DNA of 64,000 bases from Pseudomonas hunanensis. GTDB lineage: Bacteria; Pseudomonadota; Gammaproteobacteria; Pseudomonadales; Pseudomonadaceae. Position numbers and translations under genes: made by a program. The stretch covers positions 558,001 to 622,000 of the forward strand of contig NZ_QJRC01000095.1 of NCBI RefSeq assembly GCF_013393325.1, given 5' to 3'. Positions 22,700 through 32,431 of the stretch are shown here, in pieces. The notes below the pieces were generated by a model. It had not been told where the DNA came from. It was given only the letters and a program-made list of their open reading frames with translations, and did no database searches. Every line of letters begins with the position of its first letter. Position 1 is the stretch's first letter.

Positions 22700-24197
22700 C
22701 GGCTTGCTGAAATGGCTGGTGCCTGCGGTCCTGCTGGGGATTGTGCTGATCATCGGCAAATCCTGGGTGTCTGCGCCAGACGCTCAACCTGCCCATGATC
22801 CCGAAAACACCGCCCTCAGCCCAGATCAGGCCAAGGCCCTCGGCATTGCCGGCGACACGCCGCGCGACACCGTGGCCACGCTGATTGGCCAGGTCAAGGC
22901 GATGCGCAGCGAGATGCTGTCGCTGAGGAAAGGCAATGAGACGCTGCAGACCGAGAACAATCGGCTGCGCACGCGCGAAGGCAATATCGACAGCCGCATT
23001 CAAAACACGCTGAGCAGTGTCACGCAGCAGGTCACCGAACAGCGCCAGCAGGCCAACGATGCCCGGCAGAAGGCCGAGCAGCAGCACCGCGAAACCCAGG
23101 GTCTGCTGTCCCGGCTGAAGGACCAACTCACCAGCAAGCCGACCGCGAAGTCCGATGTCCCCGTGGGCTTTGGTCTCGAGCCGGGTGACGGACAACAATT
23201 TTCCGGGGGCCAACCGCCAGCGGATGCGGTGCAATGGATCGAGCCGTCCAACACTCGAGCTGTTCAGAAGGGGGCCAGCAAAACCGAGGGGCCGTTGTCA
23301 TCGCTGACGTCGAAGTTCAAGGATCTACATGGCCTGGACAACAACGCGATCGACCGGGGCCAAGACCATCTACGCGCCGTGGCCAAGGGCGAGCGCGATC
23401 TGGAAAACACTCAGGATCGCGCCGAGGGGGCCAAGCCGGTCTACACCATCCCCGAGAACTCAACCCTGATGGGCTCGGTCGCCATGACCGCCCTGATTGG
23501 TCGCGTGCCGGTGGACGGCACGGTGAACGATCCCTACCCGTTCAAGGTACTGGTGGGACCGGACAACCTGACCGCCAACGGCATCGACCTTCCCGACGTG
23601 GTCGGCGCCGTCATGAGCGGGACCGCGGCAGGCGACTGGACTTTGTCCTGCGTGCGCGGCCAAGTCGAGTCGATCACCTTTGTCTTCAGCGACGGCACCG
23701 TTCGCACGGTGCCGCAGCCGCAGAAGGTGGTCAGTCGCAACAGCAGTAGCTCCCAGGCCTCGGACACCGAAAAAATCCGCGGCGGCCTAGGCTACATCTC
23801 CGACCCCTACGGCATTCCCTGCATCGCTGGTGAACGTCGCTCCAACGCCCAACAGTACCTGGGCAGCCAGAGCCTGATCACGGCAGCTGGCGCCGGCTTC
23901 GCGGCCGCGCTGGGTAGCGAGCAAACCAACACCTCATTCATCAACTCGGCCAGCGGCAGCCTGGGGCTGTCGCAAAACAGTGGCAACAGCGCGCTGAACT
24001 CGGTCATCAGCGGTGGCATCGCCGACATCCGTGACTGGATCAACAAGCTCTACGGCGAAGCCTTTGCCGCCATCTACGTCCCGCCGGGGGCCAAGGTGGC
24101 CTTGCACCTAAATCACGAAATCAGCATCGACTACGAACCCAAAGGCCGGAGAGTGAACCATGAACGCCCATCCGTTTCGGTACTGGACCTGGATTAG
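22689..24197 (+). CDS. TraB/VirB10-like ICE protein, TIGR03752 / PFL_4705 family
   Basis: This 502-aa protein has an N-terminal transmembrane helix (about residues 7-25), a strong coiled coil (about 63-150) and a C-terminal TraB-type domain (after about 260; for example VGPDNLTANGIDLPDVVGAV). It should span from inner to outer membrane as the energy-sensing scaffold of the channel. The start at 22689 is chosen by the membrane anchor. The C-terminus overlaps the lipoprotein gene by 38 nt. Confidence 0.87.
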   Translation: MKANGLLKWLVPAVLLGIVLIIGKSWVSAPDAQPAHDPENTALSPDQAKALGIAGDTPRDTVATLIGQVKAMRSEMLSLRKGNETLQTENNRLRTREGNIDSRIQNTLSSVTQQVTEQRQQANDARQKAEQQHRETQGLLSRLKDQLTSKPTAKSDVPVGFGLEPGDGQQFSGGQPPADAVQWIEPSNTRAVQKGASKTEGPLSSLTSKFKDLHGLDNNAIDRGQDHLRAVAKGERDLENTQDRAEGAKPVYTIPENSTLMGSVAMTALIGRVPVDGTVNDPYPFKVLVGPDNLTANGIDLPDVVGAVMSGTAAGDWTLSCVRGQVESITFVFSDGTVRTVPQPQKVVSRNSSSSQASDTEKIRGGLGYISDPYGIPCIAGERRSNAQQYLGSQSLITAAGAGFAAALGSEQTNTSFINSASGSLGLSQNSGNSALNSVISGGIADIRDWINKLYGEAFAAIYVPPGAKVALHLNHEISIDYEPKGRRVNHERPSVSVLDLD

Positions 24198-24579
24198 CGT
24201 GCTGCTTTGCCTGCACCTGACAGGCTGCACCACCAGCAAGGACGAAATGCTGCCCCATGGCGACCACACCATGCTGGATATCTGGAACAGCGCCGGCGCG
24301 GTCGGCACGCAGCAGCAGTTGCAGGAGGCCCGAGGTGAGCTGCGCCGACCGGTGCTCGATCCCGAACGCCTGATCAAGGACCAGAGCGCCTACACCCGCA
24401 CGGCCGCCAACGAGATCCGCGCTCAGTTCCCGCGCCTGCCCAATCCTGATCTGGCGATGTACGTCTACCCGCACCTGTCCGGTACCCAACAGGCACCCGT
24501 GCCTGGCTACTCGACCGTGTTTCCGCTGTACGAGAAGGTCCAGTACGCGCTGCCCGGCGAACGCCTGGATGATCTGTGA
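24160..24579 (+). CDS. TraV/VirB7-like conjugation lipoprotein, TIGR03751 family
   Basis: This 139-aa protein has a lipoprotein signal (LHLTGC, Cys near residue 23). The family core follows (DEMLPHGDHTMLDIWN, then RDE/RRP and FPRLPNPDLAMYVYPHL). It is anchored in the outer membrane as part of the core complex with the TraK- and TraB-like proteins. The stop overlaps the TraC start by one base. Confidence 0.85.
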   Translation: MNAHPFRYWTWISVLLCLHLTGCTTSKDEMLPHGDHTMLDIWNSAGAVGTQQQLQEARGELRRPVLDPERLIKDQSAYTRTAANEIRAQFPRLPNPDLAMYVYPHLSGTQQAPVPGYSTVFPLYEKVQYALPGERLDDL

Positions 24580-27320
24580 TGGACGATGATGCAGATCGCA
24601 CGTCGCCGCGCTGGCAGCCTTGGCGCGCGGCGCAGCGTCGACGCGCTACACGTGCGGATGAGGCTGCCCAGTACGCGCACAACCCCAGCTTTACCGACCA
24701 CTTGCCCTGGGTCGAATACCTTGAGGAAGAGCAGTGCTTTTTGCTTGACGACAACCGCTCGGTGGGTGCCGTGTTCGAGTTGCAGCCGATCGGGACCGAA
24801 GGCCGTGAGCCCGAATGGCTGATGGCAGCGCGCGATGCGCTGGAAGATGCGCTGCAGGACAGCTTCGACGAGCTCGACCAAGCACCCTGGGTGGTGCAGT
24901 TCTTCTGTCAGGACGACAGTGATTTTTCTCCGTACCTGGAACGCCTGGCACAGTACGTCGCACCGCGGGCGACAGGCACCCCCTTCACCTCCGCCTTCCT
25001 CGCGTCGATGCAGCGCCACCTCGACGCCATTGCCAAGCCAGGCGGCTTATTCGACGACCCTGTCGTGTCACACCTGCCCTGGCGCGGCAGCAATCGGCGG
25101 ATTCGGCTGGTGGTCTATCGCTGGCTCGGTGACCAGGCCGACGACGAAGGGCAAAAACCCGCTCAGCTGCTGGGAAGGACCTGTGACCGCCTCATGGCCT
25201 CGTTACAGGCCTGCGGGGTCAATCCTCGTCGGCTGAATGGGCGTGACTTCTATGGCTGGTTGCTGCCCTGGTTCAATCCAGCCCCGACCCTCACTAACGA
25301 GCGAGCGGCGGAGTTCTACCGGCGTGTGCCCTACCCGGAGCCCGATGACGGCGATGGCCTGTCATTGCCGTTCGACCATGACTTTGCCGAGCGCCTGTTC
25401 TTCCACGAGCCACGCTCGGACAGCGAACAGGGGATGTGGTACTTCGATCAGCAGCCGCACACGGTGATGGTGGTCGATAAACTGCGCAGGCCACCCCATA
25501 TCGGCCAGCTGACCGGCGAAACCCGCAAAGGCGAGGCGCTCAATGCCTTGTTCGATCAACTGCCGGAGCAGGCCATCCTGAGCCTGACCTTGGTGATCAC
25601 ACCCCAGGATGTGCTCGAGGAGCAGCTTAATCGCCTAGCGCGCAAAGCCATTGGCGAAAATCTGGCCTCGACCCAGACCCGTCAGGACGTGGAAGAGGCC
25701 CGCGCGCTGATCGGTCGCCAGCACAAGCTGTATCGCGGTACCTTGGCGCTGTACCTGCGCGGCGTCGATGTACAACAATTGCGCCAGCGCTCGATCCAGG
25801 CGGCCAATGTACTGCTCGGTGCCGGCCTGCAACCGGTGCGCGAGGGCGATGAAGTGGCCGCCTGCAACAGCTACCTGCGCTGGTTGCCGATGGTTTACAA
25901 CCCTGCGCGCGACCCGCGCAACTGGTACACCCGGCTGTTGTTTGCCCAGCATGTCGCCAATCTGCTGCCCCTGTGGGGACGCAGCATCGGTACCGGCAAT
26001 CCGGGCATTACCTTTTTCAACCGAGGTGGCGCGCCGCTGTCGTTCGATCCCTTGTCACGCTTCGACCGCTCCATGAATGGCCACCTGCTGTTGTTCGGCC
26101 CGACCGGCGCCGGCAAGTCGGCCACCCTGGTTTCAATCCTGATGCAGGTCATGGCGGTATACCGACCACGGTTATTTATCGTCGAAGCCGGCAATTCCTT
26201 CGGCCTGCAGGGTGACTACTTCGCCACCCTCGGCCTGACCGTCAACAAGGTTCAACTCAAACCCGGCAGCGGCTTAAGCCTGGCCCCCTTCGCCGATGCC
26301 CGCCGGCTGATCGAGCGCCCCGACCAGGTCGCCAGTCTGTCGACTGAGGATCTGGATGAGGAGGCTTCGGGCAGCGACGAGCAACGCGATGTGCTGGGCG
26401 AGTTGGAGATCACCGCCCGCCTGATGATTACCGGGGGCGAAGCCAAGGAAGAGGCGCGCCTGACCCGGGCAGACCGCAGCCTGATCCGCGAGTGCATCCT
26501 CGACGCCGCTCGGCACTGTGCGGCCAGCAATCAGCAGGTGCTGACGCGCCACGTTCGTGATGCACTTCGAACGGTGGCCAGCGACGCGCACCTGCCGGAC
26601 AAGCGTCGCGAGCGCGCTCAGGAAATGGCCGAATCTATCGACCTGTTCTGCCAGGGCTTCGAGGGTGCGCTGTTTGACCGACCGGGCACGCCCTGGCCGG
26701 AAAGCGATGTCACGATCGTCGACCTCGCCACCTATGCCCGTGAGGGCTATGAAGCGCAGATGTCGATCAGCTACATCAGCCTGATGAACACGGTGAACAA
26801 CCTTGCCGAGCGCGACCAGTACCGCGGTCGACCGATCATCATGGTGACTGACGAAGGCCACATCATCACAAAGAATCCGCTGCTGGCGCCCTTCGTAGTC
26901 AAGGGCACCAAGATGTGGCGCAAGCTCGGTGCCTGGTTCTGGTTGGCAACGCAGAACCTGGCCGACTTCCCCGACGCGGCCCAAACCATGCTCAACATGA
27001 TCGAGTGGTGGATCTGCCTGAACATGCCGCCGGCGGAGATCGAAGAGATCGCGCGCTTCAAGAAGCTGACGCCAGCACAAAAGACCCTGCTGCTGTCGGC
27101 GAGCAAGGCCTCGGGCAAGTACACCGAGGGTGTGGTCCTGTCGAAGCAGTTCGAGACGCTGTTTCGCGCGGTACCGCCGAGCCTATACCTCGCTCTGGCC
27201 ATGACCGAGCCCGAGGAAAAAGCCCAGCGCTGGCGGCTGATGGAAACGCAACAGATGTCCGAACTGGAGGCGGCGCTGCAGATTGCGGCGGACATCGATC
27301 GCTTGCGCGGCATGTACTGA
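24579..27320 (+). CDS. traC: TraC/VirB4-type conjugative transfer ATPase, TIGR03744 / PFL_4706 family
   Basis: This 913-aa ATPase energises pilus assembly and substrate transfer at the inner membrane. Walker A is GPTGAGKSAT (about residues 506-515) and Walker B lies in MVTDEGH (about 755-761). The N-terminal 450 residues are the VirB4-like domain. A GTG one codon upstream of the ATG at 24579 is possible. The gene is full length and continues the same operon from the TraV-like gene. Confidence 0.92.
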   Translation: MDDDADRTSPRWQPWRAAQRRRATRADEAAQYAHNPSFTDHLPWVEYLEEEQCFLLDDNRSVGAVFELQPIGTEGREPEWLMAARDALEDALQDSFDELDQAPWVVQFFCQDDSDFSPYLERLAQYVAPRATGTPFTSAFLASMQRHLDAIAKPGGLFDDPVVSHLPWRGSNRRIRLVVYRWLGDQADDEGQKPAQLLGRTCDRLMASLQACGVNPRRLNGRDFYGWLLPWFNPAPTLTNERAAEFYRRVPYPEPDDGDGLSLPFDHDFAERLFFHEPRSDSEQGMWYFDQQPHTVMVVDKLRRPPHIGQLTGETRKGEALNALFDQLPEQAILSLTLVITPQDVLEEQLNRLARKAIGENLASTQTRQDVEEARALIGRQHKLYRGTLALYLRGVDVQQLRQRSIQAANVLLGAGLQPVREGDEVAACNSYLRWLPMVYNPARDPRNWYTRLLFAQHVANLLPLWGRSIGTGNPGITFFNRGGAPLSFDPLSRFDRSMNGHLLLFGPTGAGKSATLVSILMQVMAVYRPRLFIVEAGNSFGLQGDYFATLGLTVNKVQLKPGSGLSLAPFADARRLIERPDQVASLSTEDLDEEASGSDEQRDVLGELEITARLMITGGEAKEEARLTRADRSLIRECILDAARHCAASNQQVLTRHVRDALRTVASDAHLPDKRRERAQEMAESIDLFCQGFEGALFDRPGTPWPESDVTIVDLATYAREGYEAQMSISYISLMNTVNNLAERDQYRGRPIIMVTDEGHIITKNPLLAPFVVKGTKMWRKLGAWFWLATQNLADFPDAAQTMLNMIEWWICLNMPPAEIEEIARFKKLTPAQKTLLLSASKASGKYTEGVVLSKQFETLFRAVPPSLYLALAMTEPEEKAQRWRLMETQQMSELEAALQIAADIDRLRGMY

Positions 27321-27542
27321 ACCTCGTAGCCCACGACGCTCCATAGCCTGTCGAGCATTAAAAAACGACAAGAGTACATTTGTACTCCATCGGTAATTCT
27401 GGACAGGTCGCAGCCCTTATCCCGGCCGTTGCAGAAACCGAAGGCACCAGCCTCGGTTTGTCCGTCCACATCCTCTACCTGATCCGCGATGCTGCAACTC
27501 GGCGCATGGATGCACACCGTTGCCCCTAGCCGAGTGCTGCCG

Positions 27543-28514
27543 ATGAACCTGACCGCCCCATGCCGAACGCCCCAGCCGAAGAAACCTGGCCGAGGTTGCG
27601 GCTACATCGCGATCGCTTTGCTCGTAGCTGCCGGGCAGTGCCTGGCGTTGACCACCCCCGCCATCATTGCCTCCGTCACGTCGCTGCAGTGCCTGGAGTA
27701 CCGAATCGTCGGGATCTGCTATTGGCTGCTGTGTTCGCCGTTCGGCTGCACGGTGCGAAGCTCGCCCAAGGTTCGCCACTTCATTCCCGAATTGGTGGTG
27801 TCGAGCTATTCCGATACCGGTAGTAACCCCTGGAGCGAGATGTCTGATCTCTCGGCACCGACCCCCCTGTCGCAAGGCGGGGGTAATCTGATCACGCCCT
27901 CGTCGCAGCGCAACAACCTGCCCCGCTTCAAGAATGTCGACGGCATCGGGCATCCGGGCGGCGCTGCATTGACGGCCTTGGCCCACAGTTTCGGCTATGC
28001 GTGTCCGAGCGGGGCGGTGCCGCTTGCGCCCTACTATCTCAGCACGCTCGATCCGCTGGCGTGGCGCCACGTCATTCCCGAGTCCATGTACCCGCAGGCA
28101 CTGATCCCAGGCATGCGCGAGATCGGTAGCCAAGCCCTCGGCAACATGTGGGGTAACGTCTATCCACGCCAGGGTTTCCTGGTACAGCCCGACGACTTCA
28201 AGGCTGCCGCAGTGATGGCGCAGCGCGCCAGTGACTTCATCACCCGCGTTGGCCAGCCACACGTGTATTTGCCGCTGCAGCCGATGCCATCGCCTGGCTA
28301 TTGGCCGCCGCAGCCGGTGATGGAGAACAACGTCAACAACCACCGCTGGCAGCTGCTCACTCCGATGCTGCAGAGCACTTGCGCCATCTTCCCCAGCCCA
28401 ACGATCCAGAGTGCCGAGGGCGCTTTCGCCTGGTCGCTGTGGCGCCCGTACAGGTGCTGCCAACGCATGGGCCAGACCTTCCTGTTCAGCATCGACTTTG
28501 ATGGAGGCCAGTGA
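27543..28514 (+). CDS. TraU-like ICE protein, TIGR03756 / PFL_4710 family
   Basis: This 323-aa exported protein starts at ATG 27543, giving an N-terminal basic stretch and a hydrophobic signal ending near residue 40. The Cys-rich family core has SLQCLEYRIVGICYWLLCSPFGCT and C-terminal CCQRMGQTF. TraU-type proteins are periplasmic, disulfide-rich and needed for DNA transfer. No good Shine-Dalgarno is visible before this ATG; the frame is open from 27489. Between TraC and this gene lies a 222-nt gap where related ICEs keep the TIGR03757 gene. Confidence 0.85.
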   Translation: MNLTAPCRTPQPKKPGRGCGYIAIALLVAAGQCLALTTPAIIASVTSLQCLEYRIVGICYWLLCSPFGCTVRSSPKVRHFIPELVVSSYSDTGSNPWSEMSDLSAPTPLSQGGGNLITPSSQRNNLPRFKNVDGIGHPGGAALTALAHSFGYACPSGAVPLAPYYLSTLDPLAWRHVIPESMYPQALIPGMREIGSQALGNMWGNVYPRQGFLVQPDDFKAAAVMAQRASDFITRVGQPHVYLPLQPMPSPGYWPPQPVMENNVNNHRWQLLTPMLQSTCAIFPSPTIQSAEGAFAWSLWRPYRCCQRMGQTFLFSIDFDGGQ

Positions 28515-29869
28515 TGAACACCCTCTCGCTCGGGTTGGTATGTCTTTTCGTATGCGCCGCTGGCCACGCCGCCGAGAGTGGCTACCACCTGGGCGACCAG
28601 GCCCAGGTGTTGGACGACCGGGTGATGTACACCATTGGTGGTGGATCTGCAGCGGGCGCGCCCTCCTCGCTCTACCGCCCCAGCGGACTCGGTGTGGGCC
28701 TGTCCTGGCGGGCGAACATGATGTGCGGAAACATGAACCTCTCCAACACTCTGCAGAATCAGCTCAATGGGGCCACGCAGGGTTTCCAGCAGATCATGGG
28801 CAACGTCATCCAGAACGCCACCCAGGCGGTGATGTCTCTGCCGGCAATGATCATTCAGCGTGCCAACCCCGGGCTGTATGAGCTGCTGAGCAACGGCGTG
28901 CTGCAGGGGCGCATCGACTTTGACCGTTCGAAGCTCACCTGCCAGGCGATGGCGGCGAAGATGGCTGACAAGGTGGATCAGGCCGGTTGGGGGGCACTGG
29001 CGCAGAACCAGGAAATGCAGCACAACCTGGAGCAGTCCGACGGTGATGCCGTGACTGCGGTAAAGGACACCGAATCGAACAACGGCAACAACGGGGTCAG
29101 CTGGGTCGGCGGGCAGAAAGCCGGCGGTCATGGCCAGGCGCCGATCCGGGTGACCTTGGACGTGGTCAAAGCGGGCTACAACCTGCTGCACAACCGCTCG
29201 GTCGAAGACACCTCGGCCGTCGGCTCGAGTTGTCAGAACGGCGCGATCTGCCAGGCCTGGGCGAGCCCCGAGGAGGCTGCCGAATGGGCCGCTCGCGTGC
29301 TCGGCGAAACCGAGGTGGAAACCTGTGACGATTGCGAGACGCTGCGCGTGAGCGCGGGCGCAGGTCTTACGCCACTGATCCAGGAAACCTACACGCAGCA
29401 TCTTGAGGGCTTGCAGCGCATGCTGTCGGGCGCAGAGGAGCCCACGCCAGAAAACCTCGGTAAAGTCTCCAGCCCGTTGCTGCAGGTCTCGCGCGGCGTC
29501 ATCGAGGGCCTGCGCGATGACCCCGACCAGAACCTGCTGGCCCGACGTTTGGCCAGCGAGACCGCGTTATCGAGCGTGATCTACAAAGCGATGCTGCTGC
29601 AGCGCACGTTGCTCGCCGGTAGCCGTGAGCCCAATGTGGCGTCGGCGCAGCCCGCCACCACCGCCCTCAACAGCAACGTCGAAACGCTGGAGCGCGAGAT
29701 CCGCCTGCTGCAAACGGAGTTGCAAGTGCGCCAAGCGCTGGCCACCAACACCGCCAGCCTGGTCCTCGATCGCCATGCGGGCGGTGCCGATGCCTCACGC
29801 AGTATCGACCAGCGCGATCCACGCCCAGACCGCCTGCAGCGAGCGGATCAGGGAAGGAGCACGCCATGA
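28514..29869 (+). CDS. TraH-like ICE protein, TIGR03755 / PFL_4711 family
   Basis: This 451-aa exported protein has a signal peptide (about residues 1-19). The family segments include YTIGGGSAAGAPSSLYRPSGLGVGL and CGNMNLSNTLQNQLNG, with a helical C-terminal part (about 360-410) that may form a coiled coil. It is probably periplasmic and works with the TraU-like protein in pilus extension or mating-pair formation. The ATG at 28514 overlaps the previous stop by one base; a GTG lies one codon before it. Confidence 0.85.
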   Translation: MNTLSLGLVCLFVCAAGHAAESGYHLGDQAQVLDDRVMYTIGGGSAAGAPSSLYRPSGLGVGLSWRANMMCGNMNLSNTLQNQLNGATQGFQQIMGNVIQNATQAVMSLPAMIIQRANPGLYELLSNGVLQGRIDFDRSKLTCQAMAAKMADKVDQAGWGALAQNQEMQHNLEQSDGDAVTAVKDTESNNGNNGVSWVGGQKAGGHGQAPIRVTLDVVKAGYNLLHNRSVEDTSAVGSSCQNGAICQAWASPEEAAEWAARVLGETEVETCDDCETLRVSAGAGLTPLIQETYTQHLEGLQRMLSGAEEPTPENLGKVSSPLLQVSRGVIEGLRDDPDQNLLARRLASETALSSVIYKAMLLQRTLLAGSREPNVASAQPATTALNSNVETLEREIRLLQTELQVRQALATNTASLVLDRHAGGADASRSIDQRDPRPDRLQRADQGRSTP

Positions 29870-30171
29870 TGCCGTTTTCAGTGAGGAGCTCGGTCGTTCG
29901 GGGCCTGCTGATCCTCGGCGTCGGGATGGTCATGTTGCTGATTGCCTCGATGGCGCTGCAATTGAGCGGCCCCCAGTTGGAATGGATCAAGGAGGCACGG
30001 GGGAGCACGCCCTTTTTCGGCTACTGGCGAGCCCTGCTGTACGCGCTGATCCTCGCCGGCTGGGCCGCAGCACTCCGCTTGCGGCCGCACCCGGAAGAGC
30101 AGCAACGGCTATTGCGCTTGGGCCTGATCGGCTTCGGCTCGATCATCCTGGTCGAACTGTCGCGCGCGTGA
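29866..30171 (+). CDS. Small ICE membrane protein
   Basis: This 101-aa protein has three predicted membrane segments (about residues 12-33, 48-63 and 80-97). It overlaps the TraH-like stop by 4 nt and is followed 10 nt later by the TraG-like gene. Such a small protein occurs at this place in related ICEs without a named function. I infer a membrane accessory of the TraH/TraG complex. Confidence 0.75.
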   Translation: MMPFSVRSSVVRGLLILGVGMVMLLIASMALQLSGPQLEWIKEARGSTPFFGYWRALLYALILAGWAAALRLRPHPEEQQRLLRLGLIGFGSIILVELSRA

Positions 30172-30180
30172 GGTGCAGCC

Positions 30181-31719
30181 ATGAACATGAGCACCAACAG
30201 CTACCTTGAGTACTACCTGTCGCTGCTGGCCTGGATCATCAACAACGGCATCTGGAACACGCTGGCAGACACCGGACTGTTCGCCGCGCCGTTTGGGGCG
30301 ATTATCCTCCAGGAGTGGTTATCCGCCCGCCAACAGGGGGCCGACGAGGGCAACAAGGGCTTGCTGTCGATCCCCCGCGTCGAGAACCGGCTGTGGATGA
30401 GCTACGTCGTCATCCTGTTTGGCTGTATGCCGTTTTTCCCGCTGAACCTCTCCTCGGTGACCTTCGATGATGCGGCGAGCCAGCGCTGTGGTGTATCGGT
30501 GGCCAAACCCGCTGACACGGCCTGGGGAACCACCTTCAACACCATCGGCGAGAAATCAGCAAACGTGCCGGTGTGGTGGTACCTGGTACATGCCATAAGC
30601 AAGGGCATCACCGCTGCAGCGACGGCGTCGATACCCTGCGCGCCCGACATTCGTGCGATGCGGATGGAGATCGACAGCTCGCGGATCAATGACCAGGTAC
30701 TGCTGCAGGAAGTCGCCGACTTCACCCGCGACTGCTACGGCTTTTCACGCTCGCGGCTGTTTACCAACCGCCCTGAGCTGGACGAATCGCAGAGCTACGA
30801 TGCGTCCTGGATTGGCTCGACTTACCTACTCGACACGCCGGGCTATTACGACAAGGATCGCTCGCGCACGCCCCGGGTTGATTGGCCGTACGACGAGACG
30901 CGGGACACCTCCCTGCCCCGGTTGGACAACGGTGCGGGCTACCCAACCTGCAAGCAGTGGTGGAGCGATGCCACGGTCGGAATGCGGGATCGCCTGGTTG
31001 CCGAGGTCGATCCCAATCTGCTCACGCAGTTGCGCGGGTGGCTGACCGGACACAGCTCCACCGAAATCGAAAACGCGACCCTGCGTGAACTGGTTAGCCC
31101 GCGCCAGCAGTCATTGAGCATGGCGCCGGGTCAGGTGTTCCAGGACTATGGCAGCAGTGCCCGAGGTGGATCGTTGACACAGGGGCTCAACAACCTGGCC
31201 ACCAACACCGGCCTGGCCTTGGGCTCGTTCAGCAATTTCCCGGCGATGAATGCCCTACGCGCGGCACTGCCAATGGTGCAGGCCTTCCTGATCATGGGCA
31301 CGATCATCAGCTTGCCGCTGGTACTGCTGATCAGCACCTACCAACTCAAAGCGTTGATGACGGTCACCTTCGCGCTATTCACCCTACACATGCTGACGTT
31401 CTGGTGGGAGTTGGCCCGGTGGATCGACTCGAGCATGCTCGACACGCTGTACCACCAGGTCTCTGCCACGGACCAAGCGCTTTTAACATTGCCAACGGCA
31501 GGCTTCATGGATGGGACGGTCACCGCGCAGGTGATTGAGTACGTGATGGGGGCCATGTTCTTCGTACTCCCAATGTTTTTCCTCGGTGTAATGAGCTGGG
31601 CGGGATACAACGTAGGCAGCGGTGTCCAGACGCTCTTCACTCGCGGATCAGAAGGAGCTCAGGTACAGGCTGATAAAGGATCTTCTCAACTCATATCGGG
31701 AGCCAAAAAGTTAAGATAA
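30181..31719 (+). CDS. traG: TraG N-terminal-domain mating-pair protein
   Basis: This 512-aa integral membrane protein resembles the N-terminal half of F TraG. Membrane segments lie at about residues 8-42, 73-92 and a C-terminal group (about 362-490), with a large, Cys-containing periplasmic loop between. G-type ICEs carry only this half, so the length is normal and not a truncation. It should stabilise mating pairs. It closes the operon; the next gene is on the opposite strand. Confidence 0.85.
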   Translation: MNMSTNSYLEYYLSLLAWIINNGIWNTLADTGLFAAPFGAIILQEWLSARQQGADEGNKGLLSIPRVENRLWMSYVVILFGCMPFFPLNLSSVTFDDAASQRCGVSVAKPADTAWGTTFNTIGEKSANVPVWWYLVHAISKGITAAATASIPCAPDIRAMRMEIDSSRINDQVLLQEVADFTRDCYGFSRSRLFTNRPELDESQSYDASWIGSTYLLDTPGYYDKDRSRTPRVDWPYDETRDTSLPRLDNGAGYPTCKQWWSDATVGMRDRLVAEVDPNLLTQLRGWLTGHSSTEIENATLRELVSPRQQSLSMAPGQVFQDYGSSARGGSLTQGLNNLATNTGLALGSFSNFPAMNALRAALPMVQAFLIMGTIISLPLVLLISTYQLKALMTVTFALFTLHMLTFWWELARWIDSSMLDTLYHQVSATDQALLTLPTAGFMDGTVTAQVIEYVMGAMFFVLPMFFLGVMSWAGYNVGSGVQTLFTRGSEGAQVQADKGSSQLISGAKKLR

Positions 31720-31723
31720 TTGA

Positions 31724-32080
31724 TTATCTAGGAGACCCATTATCATCGTACATCTCAGGATATTTGCTTTGGTGCTGGGGATGACTTACCTCGTATATCC
31801 GAGGTTGCCTATCACTTTTAATGGGCAGCGCCGCGAGGGTCCACAGAGCAACCATTCCGATCGCCAGGAAAAAAGCGACTGATGCGACAGCAAGCATCAG
31901 CATCAACTTAACGATCTGCATACCCACCCGGCGATACCCAAGCGGCACCTTCGCCAAAATCGGTGAGTGCAAAACGCTGGTTTCTAGCTGATTCACCAAT
32001 CGTCCCGCTCGACCTGCGGCACGAATCAAGTACTTGCCGAATGGAGTACGGCTGGAGTTTGAAGTAGCTTGGGCCGTCAT
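31724..32080 (-). CDS. DUF3742-family ICE membrane protein
   Basis: This 118-aa protein has a basic N-terminus, one or two adjacent membrane segments (about residues 52-85) and a polar tail, matching the DUF3742 family that lies after traG in G-type ICEs. It is convergent with traG with only 4 nt between the stops. The ATG at 32080 has a GGAGG Shine-Dalgarno. Function is unknown. Confidence 0.75.
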   Translation of the reverse strand: MTAQATSNSSRTPFGKYLIRAAGRAGRLVNQLETSVLHSPILAKVPLGYRRVGMQIVKLMLMLAVASVAFFLAIGMVALWTLAALPIKSDRQPRIYEVSHPQHQSKYPEMYDDNGSPR

Positions 32081-32336
32081 TTTCGTACCTCCGTTTACTT
32101 CACCGCACGTGCGGCCAAACCGCTACAAAGAGTTTGGATCCAAGCTCTAGCTTACTCCTCCCCCACGGTTTTCCATGACCGTTGATCACTTGGTTTACGC
32201 TGCTGACCGCCAGTGGCACCGCATGGATTGACGCATTGCACCCTTCTGAAAATTCCTATTGACGCAATGCCGGCCCGCTTGATAAATCGAACTTGCAAGC
32301 GCTGGTAACCCGGCACCCCAGGTGGCCATAACCTTA
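32081..32336. other. Non-coding region before leader copy B
   Basis: No gene is visible. It should contain the promoter of the minus-strand DUF3742 gene and the promoter for the structured leader at 32337. A GGTAACCCGG stretch near 32304-32313 resembles the sequence upstream of leader copy A. Confidence 0.35.
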
Positions 32337-32431
32337 AAGGCTACGTCACTCCCGTGATGGTTGTCCCAAGGGCGATTAGCGTTCGGTGGCTCGCCCGGTT
32401 ACCGCTCCCGCGGTGATGAGCGCTCTTTCAC
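32337..32431 (+). ncRNA. Structured leader-like element, copy B
   Basis: This is the second copy of the element at 969-1066. Hairpin 1 pairs 32344-32349 with 32354-32359 (loop TCCC) and hairpin 2 pairs 32401-32405 with 32410-32414 (loop TCCC). The same AGCG/CGCT outer pairing and the conserved block TAGCGTTCGG.GGCTCGC.CGGTTA are present. It lies about 106 nt upstream of the DUF3085 gene. A smaller hairpin (ACGGAG with CTCCGT) and a CCCCTTTT run follow before that start. Confidence 0.6.

Noticed and set aside
27417..28463. Minus-strand frame of 348 codons opposite the TraU-like gene
   Set aside because: It has no recognisable domain and lies antisense to a well-supported transfer gene.
30181..31719. 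TraG considered truncated because F TraG is about twice as long
   Set aside because: G-type ICEs normally encode only the N-terminal-type TraG of about 500 aa, so the length is expected.
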